DNA of 10,135 nucleotides from Thermoanaerobaculia bacterium (lineage in GTDB: Bacteria > Acidobacteriota > Thermoanaerobaculia > Gp7-AA8). The notes below the pieces were generated by a model. It was not told where the DNA came from. It was given only the letters and a program-made list of their open reading frames with translations, and made no database searches. Shown here one piece after another: positions 1 through 6,243 of this stretch; within the stretch, counting starts at the first letter, position 1, and each line of letters starts with the position of its first letter. The position numbers were made by a program, and so were the translations under genes. The stretch covers positions 1 to 10,135 of the forward strand of contig JADGOA010000111.1 of the NCBI GenBank assembly GCA_017883215.1, written 5' to 3'.

Positions 1-105
1 GAAGCGCGGTTCCGCGTCCCGGTGATGCCGCAGATCGCGATCGCCGCCGGCGTCGGAGTGGAAGCGATCCGCCGCGGGATTCGGGAGATGGTGCACGCGG
101 CGTGA
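1..105 (+). CDS. 3' end of an unidentified gene (34 codons visible)
   Basis: An open frame runs from the first base of the window to a TGA at 103-105 and reads 34 residues. The visible tail contains VPVMPQIAIAAGVGVEAIRR and then a basic, amphipathic end (GIREMVHAA). GC-rich third positions fit the real genes nearby, so I take it as a true C-terminus. The piece is too short to assign to a family. It ends 129 bp before the rhodanese gene on the same strand. That gap shows no hairpin or strong promoter, so the two may or may not be co-transcribed. Confidence 0.55.
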   Translation, partial: EARFRVPVMPQIAIAAGVGVEAIRRGIREMVHAA

Positions 106-234
106 GGAGTTTCCTGAGGGGGTCGGGGGTCGGAGGCGAGAGCGTCCGTTCGTATATGGACCCGCCGAACCCCTGCCAGGACGAACTGCGATGCCGTAAC
201 ATTACGCGCGCTTACCGCGTCTGAACGAAGAGCC

Positions 235-990
235 ATGGACCTCCGCAAACATCTGCTCGAAGCCGCGACATTGATCGCCGCTGCCGTCCTCTGCGCCGTC
301 GTCTCCAACGGCATCGCCTCGCGGGAGCGGAAGCTGGCGCTGGTCGGTGCATATCCGAACGCGCTGAAGGTGCCGGCGGAAGCGGCCACTGCGCCGCTCG
401 AAACCACCCTGCCTTCCGTGGCGCCGATGACAGCAACGGCTACCGTCGCCCTTCCGGCGCCATCGACCGCACCGATGACGGCGACGGTGGCGACCACGAC
501 CGCGGCTTCAACGGCAGCGACACCGCCGCCGAAGAGTGCGCCCGCCGCGGCCAGACCCGCCATCACCACGACGACCGCGCCGGCTCCCGCAGCCGCCGAC
601 ACCCTGAAGCGCTTCCAGCAGCATCCCGACAAGGCATACGTCGAAATCGCATACGGAGGCGCCGCCGCGCTCCACAACGCCGGCGCTCTCTTCCTCGATG
701 CCCGCCGCACCTCGGCCTACGAACAGGGGCACATCGCCGGCGCGAGGCCGTATTCGGTGTGGGAGGCGGATATCGACGAGAAGGTGAAGAAGCTCTTTGC
801 CGAGCGGAGCGATCCCGAGCAGCAGGCGCTTCCGATCGTCGCCTACTGCTCCGGCGGCGAATGCGAGGACTCACACATGCTCGCCCAGAAGCTCTGGGGC
901 ATCCAGTTCAACAACGTCTACGTCTACAAGGACGGCTACCCCGACTGGCAGAAACGGGGCGGGGCAGTACGGACGGGGAGCACCCCGTAG
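235..990 (+). CDS. Membrane-anchored rhodanese-domain protein
   Basis: The 251-residue product has three parts. Residues about 9-27 are a hydrophobic segment after a short basic start, probably an uncleaved signal anchor. Residues about 45-122 are a low-complexity Ala/Thr/Pro linker with an internal near-duplication (APMTATATVA and APMTATVATT). Residues about 125-248 are a rhodanese domain: FLDAR near 153-157, the GHIAGA motif at 165-170, and an active-site loop CSGGECED starting at Cys205, with a second Cys at 210. Rhodaneses carry sulfane sulfur on the loop Cys. The topology puts this domain outside the cytoplasmic membrane on a flexible tether. The gene is followed after 104 bp by a MauE/DoxX-type membrane protein, a recurrent pairing that suggests envelope thiol or sulfur redox work; the substrate is unknown. 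The ATG at 235 has only a weak purine-rich stretch (GAAGAG) upstream. Domain identification is firm, function is inferred. Confidence 0.9.
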   Translation: MDLRKHLLEAATLIAAAVLCAVVSNGIASRERKLALVGAYPNALKVPAEAATAPLETTLPSVAPMTATATVALPAPSTAPMTATVATTTAASTAATPPPKSAPAAARPAITTTTAPAPAAADTLKRFQQHPDKAYVEIAYGGAAALHNAGALFLDARRTSAYEQGHIAGARPYSVWEADIDEKVKKLFAERSDPEQQALPIVAYCSGGECEDSHMLAQKLWGIQFNNVYVYKDGYPDWQKRGGAVRTGSTP

Positions 991-1002
991 ATGAAGCGGT
1001 TG

Positions 1003-1057
1003 CGAGGTCACGAGGTCACGGGGGTGCGAGGTAGAAGCGTCAGACCTCGTGACCTCG
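1003..1057. repeat. Inverted repeat, 15-bp arms, with further direct copies
   Basis: The arm cgaggtcacgaggtc (1003-1017) is perfectly complementary to gacctcgtgacctcg (1043-1057) across a 25-nt spacer. The core cctcgtgacc appears again at 1061-1070. The 13-mer cctcgtgacctcg at 1045-1057 recurs at 6430-6442 next to another palindromic element, so this is a dispersed family. It fills most of the gap between the rhodanese and MauE-type genes. It could form a hairpin in the mRNA, but no T-run follows. Confidence 0.75.
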
Positions 1058-1094
1058 AAACCTCGTGACCCCGTGACCGTCGGAACTCAATACC

Positions 1095-1577
1095 TTGACT
1101 CGATTGACCCACTACCTCACCCACCCCTGGCTCACGATCCGCGTGCAGCTCGCGCTGGGGATCTTCTTTGTGGTTGCGGCACTGCCGAAGATCGTCGATC
1201 CCCCCTCGTTCGCGCACATGGTCTACAACTACCGGATCGTTCCCGGCCAGTTCGTAAATCTCATGGGCTTGACGATGCCGTGGATCGAGCTGTTGTGCGG
1301 CCTGGCGCTGATTCTCGGCATCTGGAAGGAGGCGGCGCGGACGATCATCGCCGCCATGCTGGTGGTGTTCATCGTCGCCATCTCCATCAACCTCGCACGC
1401 GGCCACGCCATCGACTGCGGCTGCTTCGATCCGAACCCGCGCCCGAAATCACGCGCCGAGCGGGTCGAAGACATGCAGCTCGTCGTCGTTCGCGACATCG
1501 GCATGCTGCTGATGGCGGGCCAGCTGTGGTGGGCGTCGCGGAGGAGTGCGCAGTGCGCAGCGCGCAGTGCGCAGTAG
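1095..1577 (+). CDS. MauE/DoxX-family redox-associated membrane protein
   Basis: The 160-residue protein has four hydrophobic segments, at about 16-32, 56-76, 82-101 and 129-147, as in the MauE/DoxX family. A DCGCF motif (Cys108 and Cys110) sits in the loop between helices 3 and 4. MauE-type proteins are thought to support disulfide or redox chemistry of envelope proteins. With the rhodanese just upstream, a joint role in sulfur or thiol transfer is plausible but unproven. No ATG lies at the N-terminus; TTG at 1095 is the best start and TTG at 1104 is an alternative. The upstream repeat ends close to this start and may have displaced the original one. The last 12 residues (RRSAQCAARSAQ) are largely encoded by a 7-bp tandem repeat and are unlikely to be part of the conserved fold. 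Confidence 0.85.
   Translation: MTRLTHYLTHPWLTIRVQLALGIFFVVAALPKIVDPPSFAHMVYNYRIVPGQFVNLMGLTMPWIELLCGLALILGIWKEAARTIIAAMLVVFIVAISINLARGHAIDCGCFDPNPRPKSRAERVEDMQLVVVRDIGMLLMAGQLWWASRRSAQCAARSAQ
1547..1574. repeat. Four tandem copies of a 7-bp unit (TGCGCAG)
   Basis: TGCGCAG occurs at 1547-1553, 1554-1560 and 1568-1574, with a one-base variant (CGCGCAG) at 1561-1567. The array forms the end of the MauE-type gene and runs right up to its TAG at 1575-1577. Because 7 is not a multiple of 3, a change in copy number would shift the frame and alter or remove the stop. Confidence 0.85.
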
Positions 1578-1609
1578 AACGCTCTTCGGACTGCCCACCA
1601 AAAGGAGAA

Positions 1610-1654
1610 GGCCGGCGTCCAGCCGGCCCCAGGAGCGTCTGTGCCACACAGACG
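1610..1654. repeat. Two adjacent perfect hairpins
   Basis: Hairpin 1 has ggccggc (1610-1616) paired with gccggcc (1622-1628) around a 5-nt loop. Hairpin 2 has cgtctgtg (1636-1643) paired with cacagacg (1647-1654) around a 3-nt loop. Seven bases separate them. No T-run follows, so they look more like a REP-type repeat or RNA fold than a textbook terminator, although they could end the MauE transcript. Confidence 0.6.
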
Positions 1655-1757
1655 GGAGCACGATGCCGAATTGGAATATCGCCCGACGAGGCTGCCGTTT
1701 GTGCATGGGCGGCTGGGCCGGCACCGCATGCCAGAGGACCGGCCGCTGCGAGCCGGG

Positions 1758-1787
1758 TTTCGCCGCCCGACTCCCCGCGGCTACAAT
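1758..1787 (+). promoter_or_regulatory. Possible efp promoter (-10 TACAAT)
   Basis: TACAAT at 1782-1787 matches the sigma-70 -10 consensus at five of six positions. The possible -35 (tttcgc or ttcgcc, 1758-1764) is poor. The -10 sits exactly in the loop of an inverted repeat, cgcggc (1776-1781) and gccgcg (1788-1793). The predicted start near 1794 would give efp a leader of about 85 nt. Confidence 0.4.
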
Positions 1788-1879
1788 GCCGCGTTTTTCA
1801 CTACCGACCCGAGCTCCGACAGGCGCCCGACGAGGCGCAACTGACCGGCTCCACCGATCACGAAAGGATTCATCGATTC

Positions 1880-2437
1880 ATGCAGGCCACCGACATCCGC
1901 AAAGGCATGGTCATCACGTTCAACGGAGACCTGTGCCGGGTCATGGAGTTCCGGCACCACACCCCCGGAAACCTCCGCGCCATGGTGCAGGCGAAGCTCC
2001 GCAACATGAGGACGGGCAACCAGTTCGAGCATCGCTTCCGCTCCCAGGATCCGATCGAGCCGGCCTACATCGCGCAGCATGAGATGGAGTACCTCTACTC
2101 CGACGGCCACGCCCACCACTTCATGAACACCGAGAACTACGAGCAGGTCGAGATCTCCGAAGAGGACCTCGGCGACGCCGCCGCATGGCTCGCCCCCGGG
2201 GTAAAAATCCAGGTGCAGTTTCACGACTCCAAGCCGATCGGTGTGGAACTGCCGAAGACCATCAAGGCGAAGATCGCCTCGACCGAGCCGATGGTGAAAA
2301 GCTCCACCGCTTCCGCTTCGTACAAGCCCGCCACCCTGGAGAACGGCCTGACCGTTCTCGTGCCGCCGTTCGTCACCGAAGGCGAAGAGATCATCATCGA
2401 CCCCTCCGAGAACCGCTACCTCGAACGCGCGAAATAG
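1880..2437 (+). CDS. efp: Translation elongation factor P
   Basis: The 185-residue protein matches the length and three-domain plan of EF-P: an N-terminal KOW-like domain (about 1-62, starting MQATDIRKGMVITFNGD), a middle OB domain (about 65-125) and a C-terminal OB domain (about 128-185, with YKPATLENGLTV and the EGEEIIIDPSENRYLER end). EF-P binds between the ribosomal P and E sites and relieves stalling at proline runs. The loop that enters the peptidyl-transferase centre reads TPGNLRAM, so the residue aligned with the modifiable Lys34 of E. coli (PGKGQA) is Asn31. Neither the lysine used by EpmA nor the arginine used by EarP is at that position, so this form probably acts unmodified or with another modification. 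The gene appears monocistronic, between its own -10 box and a strong palindromic element that overlaps the stop codon. Confidence 0.97.
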   Translation: MQATDIRKGMVITFNGDLCRVMEFRHHTPGNLRAMVQAKLRNMRTGNQFEHRFRSQDPIEPAYIAQHEMEYLYSDGHAHHFMNTENYEQVEISEEDLGDAAAWLAPGVKIQVQFHDSKPIGVELPKTIKAKIASTEPMVKSSTASASYKPATLENGLTVLVPPFVTEGEEIIIDPSENRYLERAK

Positions 2438-2564
2438 TCAGCGCCTCGGACTGCGGCGACGCCAGTCGCCGCTTTGGAGTGCGGCGACGCTAGTCGCCGC
2501 TTTTCATTTGCAGACACAAAGCGGCGACTGGCGTCGCCGCACTCCAAAGCGCTTCGCGCTGACT
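2436..2564. repeat. REPIN-like palindromic element, probably a two-way terminator
   Basis: Three copies of a 20-bp palindrome lie here: gcggcgacgccagtcgccgc at 2453-2472, a one-base variant at 2481-2500, and the reverse complement at 2521-2540. Each forms an 8-bp stem with a 4-nt loop. Segments 2470-2503 and 2518-2551 are inverted copies over 34 bp with one mismatch, separated by 14 nt. The outer limits are 9-bp inverted repeats, agtcagcgc (2436-2444) and gcgctgact (2556-2564). The left one includes the last two bases of the efp stop codon. Copy 2 is followed by TTTT on the + strand and copy 3 by TTT on the - strand, so the element can terminate both convergent genes. Confidence 0.85.
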
Positions 2565-2576
2565 CAGGACTCGCCT

Positions 2577-3515
2577 TTACCGCACTGCCTCGTTCGCACG
2601 GACGAACCGATAGCCGGCGGCGCGGAGCTCGGGGACGTCCTGCGACAGCACTCGGATCGTGACCGGGTACATGTGTCCGATGCCGATGGCGACGCCGTCG
2701 CGGTTCGCGGCGGCAGCGAGGTTGGCCAGCTGCTGGCGGACGGCCGCCTCGCTCTGCACGTCGTCGAGAAAAACGTGTCGCGAGGCCGTCGGAATCTTCA
2801 TCTCCCGCGCCAGCTGTTCGCCGACCGATCCGCTGGTCGTGCGCGAGTCGATGAAGAACATCCCTGCCGGCAGCGCCTTCAGCACGGCTGCCATGACCCG
2901 CGGGTCTCGCGTGGCGGCCGACCCCATGTGGTTGTTCACTCCGACCACGTGCGGCACCGCGGCGAGGTTCTCGCGCGTCACCTGCGCGATCTGCGCGTCG
3001 TCCATGGCCATCATGATCGCGTTCCGCCCGGGCGATTCGCGCGGATAGTTCAACGGCTCCATCGGCAGATGGCAGAGGATCTCGAATCCGGCGTGATGCA
3101 ATTCATCGGCGAAGGCGGCGGCATTGCCCGAATTCGGGAGGATCGAGAAATTGATGTTCGGATCGATGGCCATCGCGCTGGCCAGCGGCTGGCGATCGAA
3201 CCCGACGTCGTCGAGAATCAGCACGATCGCACCGTGACCGTTCTTCGCGCGCGATGCCGGAGGTCGCGTCGGTGAGACGACTTCGGCGGGTCGCGGCGCC
3301 GGAAGCTTTCGAGAGATGCCGCGCGGTTTCGCCGGAGCAGCCATGGACGCTTGCTCCTGAGTGCGGGCGTGAGGCGTGCGGATCAACTGGTCGCGGAGGT
3401 AGCGGTACCCGAAGAACGCCACGAATCCGGCGATCGGCACCAGCATCAGGAGGGCCACAGTGCGAAACGAGCCCTGTCGCCGCACCAGCTTCCGCTTCCC
3501 CTCCCGACCTGCCAT
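2577..3515 (-). CDS. Divergent polysaccharide deacetylase (YibQ type)
   Basis: The 312-residue protein has an N-terminal membrane anchor (about 19-36), a Pro/Ala/Arg-rich linker (about 45-93) and a divergent polysaccharide deacetylase domain (about 94-310, Polysacc_deac_2 family). Visible motifs are IVLILDDVGFD with the paired Asp102-Asp103, HLPMEP (149-154), GVNNHMGS with His197, FFIDSRTT with Asp223, RHVFLDD (246-252) and GIGHMYP with His281. Together these keep a likely metal/acid-base set. The product is probably periplasmic and envelope-associated; the true substrate of the family is not established. E. coli has the homologue next to envC, and many alphaproteobacteria have envC-ctpA-yibQ. 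Here it lies downstream of ctpA on the same strand after a repeat-filled gap of 398 bp. The ATG at 3515 has no clear Shine-Dalgarno. Confidence 0.9.
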   Translation of the reverse strand: MAGREGKRKLVRRQGSFRTVALLMLVPIAGFVAFFGYRYLRDQLIRTPHARTQEQASMAAPAKPRGISRKLPAPRPAEVVSPTRPPASRAKNGHGAIVLILDDVGFDRQPLASAMAIDPNINFSILPNSGNAAAFADELHHAGFEILCHLPMEPLNYPRESPGRNAIMMAMDDAQIAQVTRENLAAVPHVVGVNNHMGSAATRDPRVMAAVLKALPAGMFFIDSRTTSGSVGEQLAREMKIPTASRHVFLDDVQSEAAVRQQLANLAAAANRDGVAIGIGHMYPVTIRVLSQDVPELRAAGYRFVRANEAVR

Positions 3516-3566
3516 GAAGCGAATTGTAACGGCAGCGAGTCAATGGCGGGTAACGGGTGTGGGACC

Positions 3567-3631
3567 TGTCATCCCGAGCTGCCGAAGCCGCGGAGCGGCG
3601 GAGGACAGCGAGGGACCCCCCGCAATCCCTC
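3567..3631. repeat. Degenerate dispersed repeat starting TGTCATCCCG
   Basis: TGTCATCCCG at 3567-3576 is followed by alternating CCG/GCGG blocks and GCGAGGGA (3608-3615). A small inverted repeat, gaggga (3610-3615) and tccctc (3626-3631), lies at its right end. The same opening, followed soon by GCGAGGGATCC, occurs at 7221-7245. The two look like diverged copies of one intergenic repeat. Confidence 0.45.
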
Positions 3632-3741
3632 TTTGCGCATGGTTGGCAGGGATTCCTCGCCGCGCTTCACTCCTCCGGGCATACGCGCTAACCCATTTTT
3701 GGGGGACGCGCAGCAGACACCGTCTCAAAACTCACCGGCAT

Positions 3742-3871
3742 GTGGAGAGCGGACATTCTTGTCCGCCGCGGCCGGACATTCGTGTCCGGCCGCCGGGCGG
3801 CCGTGCATCGCCGAGGGCTTGCGCCAGCTAGGCTGCTCGTTAGCCGACGGACAAGAATGTCCGCTCTCCAC
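3742..3871. repeat. REPIN-like compound inverted repeat
   Basis: Segments 3742-3765 and 3848-3871 are perfect 24-bp inverted copies. Each carries its own small palindrome, cggacattcttgtccg. Between them, gcggccggaca (3768-3778) pairs with tgtccggccgc (3783-3793) around a TTCG loop, a particularly stable tetraloop. Three related CGGACA...TGTCCG hairpins therefore lie in 130 bp. The arrangement of two inverted REP-like motifs about 80 bp apart is that of a REPIN. Confidence 0.85.
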
Positions 3872-3878
3872 CGCTGCA

Positions 3879-3899
3879 GGGACGCGCCCTGCGCGTCCC
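3879..3899 (-). terminator. GC-rich hairpin downstream of ctpA
   Basis: gggacgcgc (3879-3887) pairs perfectly with gcgcgtccc (3891-3899) around a 3-nt loop, 15 bp past the ctpA stop on the - strand. No T-run follows, so a role as intrinsic terminator is uncertain; it may be another repeat-derived hairpin or an RNA-stabilising 3' structure. Confidence 0.35.
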
Positions 3900-3913
3900 C
3901 ACGGGTCCTACCG

Positions 3914-5107
3914 TCACGCAGCCTTCTTCAACTGACTCGCCAGCGACGCGTTCTCGCCGAAGAGTGAGAGCGCCTTCTCGAGGATGAGATCCTCGCGCGG
4001 CTCGGTGCTTTTCTCGTGTGGGTCGCGCAGCGCCTGCGAGGTGAGGTCGACCGTCACGTCGGGTTTGACGCCGCCGTCCTTGATCGCCTTCAGCTCCGGC
4101 GTCGTGAAGTGGCCGATGGTCATGAAGACGCCGCCGCCGCTCGTCAGCGGGATGAACTGCTGCACGATCGCCTTGCCGTACGTCGTCACCCCGACCGTCT
4201 TGCCCCGGCCGTTCCCCTTGATGGCGGCCGCGAAGATCTCGCCGCCGGAGGCGGTCGACGCGTCGGTGAGCACTTCGACGTCCCCGTCGAATGCCGTGGC
4301 GCGGTCGGCCTGCCACTTCCTGGCATTGACCTTCCGTCCTTCGAGCGATGTGATCAGACCGCTGCTCAGCAGCTCGTCAGCCGAGGCGATCGCCTCGTCG
4401 ACGTCGCCGCCGGCGTTGTTGCGGACGTCGATGATCAGCTTGTGCGTGCCGTTCTTGCGAATGGCGTCGAGAGCACTGCGAAGCTGAAGGGAGATCCCTT
4501 TTTCGAAATACGGAATCTTGATGTAGGCAATGCCGCCGAGCTGCTGCTGGGTCAGGGCGAGCGGATGGAACTGCGCGCGCTGCAGAGTGAACTCGTCGCG
4601 CTTCGTCTGCCCGCCGCGCAGGATCTGCAGGCGCAGAGGCTTCGTGGCATCGAGGGCGCTGCGCACCTGCCAGATGGCCATCTTCTGAGTCGGCTGGCCA
4701 TCGACCTTCTCGATGAAGTCGCCGCGCTCGATCCCGGCCTTGGCCGCGGGCGAGCCGGGAATCGTCGACATGACGAACGCGTATCCGAACCGCTTGGTCA
4801 CGATCAGACCGATCCCGTTGTCGTCCCCCTCGGAGAAGTTCCGATACGCCGCCATCTGCGTCGGCGGGACGTAGTAGCTGAACTCGTCGACCGCATCGGT
4901 GACCCCGGTGAACGCGCCTTCGAGCAGCTGATCCGACTGCACCGGCTCGACGTAATTGCTCCGCACGAGGTCGAACACCTCGGCGAAGATGCTGAGCGGC
5001 CTGTAGACGTTGTTCTTCTGACTCGACTGGCCGAATACCGCTCCCCCGAGAAGGAGCAGCAGCATCGCCACCGAGATGGAGAGAAATGCGATCTTGCTTT
5101 TGGTCAT
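3914..5107 (-). CDS. ctpA: S41 C-terminal processing protease (CtpA type)
   Basis: From ATG 5107 the product is 397 residues and begins with a typical signal sequence (MTKSKIAF, then a Leu-rich core, ending near VFGQSS). A helical N-terminal region (about 35-88) is followed by a PDZ domain (about 95-165, with the GIGLIV strand and a PGSPAAKAGIERGDFI core) and the S41 catalytic domain (about 185-360). The nucleophile Ser287 lies in STASGGEIF and the catalytic Lys312 in TTYGKAIVQQ. Such proteases trim or degrade periplasmic proteins from their C-termini, including factors that control peptidoglycan hydrolases. The gene follows the EnvC-like gene with a 14-bp gap. An in-frame ATG at 5134 would overlap that gene by 13 bp, but would add nine residues ahead of an already complete signal peptide. 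Neither start has a clear Shine-Dalgarno, so coupled translation is likely. Confidence 0.93.
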   Translation of the reverse strand: MTKSKIAFLSISVAMLLLLLGGAVFGQSSQKNNVYRPLSIFAEVFDLVRSNYVEPVQSDQLLEGAFTGVTDAVDEFSYYVPPTQMAAYRNFSEGDDNGIGLIVTKRFGYAFVMSTIPGSPAAKAGIERGDFIEKVDGQPTQKMAIWQVRSALDATKPLRLQILRGGQTKRDEFTLQRAQFHPLALTQQQLGGIAYIKIPYFEKGISLQLRSALDAIRKNGTHKLIIDVRNNAGGDVDEAIASADELLSSGLITSLEGRKVNARKWQADRATAFDGDVEVLTDASTASGGEIFAAAIKGNGRGKTVGVTTYGKAIVQQFIPLTSGGGVFMTIGHFTTPELKAIKDGGVKPDVTVDLTSQALRDPHEKSTEPREDLILEKALSLFGENASLASQLKKAA

Positions 5108-5121
5108 AGGTTTCAACGGTC

Positions 5122-6243
5122 TCAACGCAACCATTTCTGCGGATCTTCGGGGCGGTTGTCCTGGCGGATCTCGAAATAGAGAAAACCGGGTGGGGACTCC
5201 TCGCTTTCCCCGACTCCTGCAATCGTCTGGCCCGAAGCGACGCGCTCGCCAACCGCGGCGTTCGAGGACTTCAGATTACCGTAAAGGGAGAAAACGCGGT
5301 TTCCGTGATCCAGGATGATCAGATTGCCATATCCCTTGAACCACTGCGAAAAAAGAACTGTTCCCTGAAAGATGGCGCGCACCGGAACTCCTGCTGCGGC
5401 GGCGATCTTTACCCCGTTGTTCGTCGTAAAGGTAAGAAACTTCGGATCCTGCTGGCGGCCGAAGCGCTCCACCACCTTCCCGGCCACCGGCCACGGGAGG
5501 GCTCCCTGGAAGCTGCGGATGTCCACGTTTGCCACAGTTCCAGTTCGTTGTAGTGACAGAACGGCAATGAGGCGCTCGAGCCGTAGCGCCTTTTCCTCGA
5601 GCTCGGCGATGCGGTGCTGGGAGCCGGTCTCCTGCGAGCGAAGCGAGGCGAGCAGTTGCTCCTTGTGGCCGCGTGCGGCCATCACGGCGCGCTGGCGGTC
5701 TTCGACGACCCGCCGCACATCGGCCAGCCTCCGCTGGCGATCGGCGAGATCTAGATTGCGGATGCTGAGCTGCTGCAGCGCCTCCTGGAATCGCGAGACC
5801 AGACGAGCGTCGCGGGAGACGAGATAGCTGAGCATCGACATCGCCTCGACCGGGTCGCGGCTCTGATCGATCGAGAGAAACATGCGCACGTAGGTCAGGC
5901 CGCCGAAGCGATAGAGGGCGTTGAGGCGGCGTCCCAACGCCTTCTTCTGCTGCTCGATACGGGGAGCAATGCCGGCGATCTGCGCCTCGATGGAGCGGCG
6001 CTCGGCATCCAGCTTCGCCTGCATGTCGACTGCGAGAGTGAGCTCGTGAGTGCGGATGTCGAGCTCGAGATTGACCGCCTCGAGCTCCTGCTGCGCCGAT
6101 TTCGCCTGCCGGTGCACGTCTTCCAGCCGCGACTTCAGCCGTGCGATCTCGCTGCGAACGCGATCGAGGTCGGCGTCGCGGATGGTCTGGCTTTGTGCCT
6201 GTGCGAGCGTCAGCAGAGCGAGGAGGAGCGCAAGAGCTGTCAC
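5122..6243 (-). CDS. envC: EnvC-like murein hydrolase activator (degenerate LytM/M23)
   Basis: From GTG 6243 the 373-residue product has a signal peptide (TALALLLALLTLAQAQ), a long coiled coil (about 20-235, heptad-rich with many Arg/Glu/Leu) and a LytM domain (about 249-373). The zinc ligands of active M23 peptidases are replaced: the HxGxD region reads NNGVKI, the first His of the last pair lies in YGNL, and LHFEI reads LYFEI. This is the pattern of EnvC, which has no hydrolase activity of its own and activates amidases at the division site. The frame stays open to an ATG at 6522. That extension is translated repeat and rnc 3' sequence, and the signal peptide only makes sense from 6243. GGGAG lies 4 nt before GTG, inside the repeat hairpin. 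The neighbours ctpA and yibQ support the assignment. Confidence 0.9.
   Translation of the reverse strand: MTALALLLALLTLAQAQSQTIRDADLDRVRSEIARLKSRLEDVHRQAKSAQQELEAVNLELDIRTHELTLAVDMQAKLDAERRSIEAQIAGIAPRIEQQKKALGRRLNALYRFGGLTYVRMFLSIDQSRDPVEAMSMLSYLVSRDARLVSRFQEALQQLSIRNLDLADRQRRLADVRRVVEDRQRAVMAARGHKEQLLASLRSQETGSQHRIAELEEKALRLERLIAVLSLQRTGTVANVDIRSFQGALPWPVAGKVVERFGRQQDPKFLTFTTNNGVKIAAAAGVPVRAIFQGTVLFSQWFKGYGNLIILDHGNRVFSLYGNLKSSNAAVGERVASGQTIAGVGESEESPPGFLYFEIRQDNRPEDPQKWLR

Larger units (their letters stand above)
1578..1879. other. 302-bp gene-free leader before efp
   Basis: I see no convincing gene here. Open frames crossing the region have Arg/Pro-rich translations typical of GC-rich non-coding DNA. 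It holds two adjacent hairpins (1610-1654), a likely -10 box (1782-1787) and an efp ribosome-binding site, AAAGGA at 1864-1869, about 10 nt before the ATG. Confidence 0.6.
3516..3913. other. 398-bp gene-free gap filled with repeats
   Basis: No convincing gene is seen. The stretch holds a degenerate dispersed repeat beginning TGTCATCCCG (3567 onward), a compound inverted repeat (3742-3871) and a GC-rich hairpin (3879-3899) just after the ctpA stop. The deacetylase promoter, if separate from the upstream operon, should lie near 3516-3560 on the - strand, but I find no clear -10/-35 pair. Confidence 0.6.

Noticed and set aside
153..202. Promoter for the rhodanese gene (TATATG 153-158 or TAACAT 197-202)
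   Set aside because: Neither hexamer has a recognisable -35 at a suitable distance.
991..1068. Small ORF of 25 codons after the rhodanese
   Set aside because: It consists almost entirely of translated inverted repeat, with no independent sign of coding.
1663..1844. Possible small gene starting ATG 1663
   Set aside because: The reading is Cys/Arg/Pro-rich, has no ribosome-binding site and overlaps the probable efp promoter.
1049..1879. Extending the efp frame upstream to about 1049
   Set aside because: The upstream residues are Arg/Pro/Ala-rich and overlap the MauE-type gene in another frame. EF-P homologues begin at the residue encoded at 1880.
2453..2540. CRISPR-like repeats at 2453-2540
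   Set aside because: The three copies are palindromes, one inverted, with unequal spacers of 8 and 20 nt. This is a REPIN pattern, not an array.
2508..3275. Long + strand open frame opposite the deacetylase
   Set aside because: It begins inside the palindromic element and is antisense to a gene with all family motifs; no sign of coding of its own.
4016..5179. Long + strand open frame opposite ctpA
   Set aside because: It is a GC-rich shadow of a clear S41 protease; its residues match no family and its composition is Arg/Leu/Val-biased.
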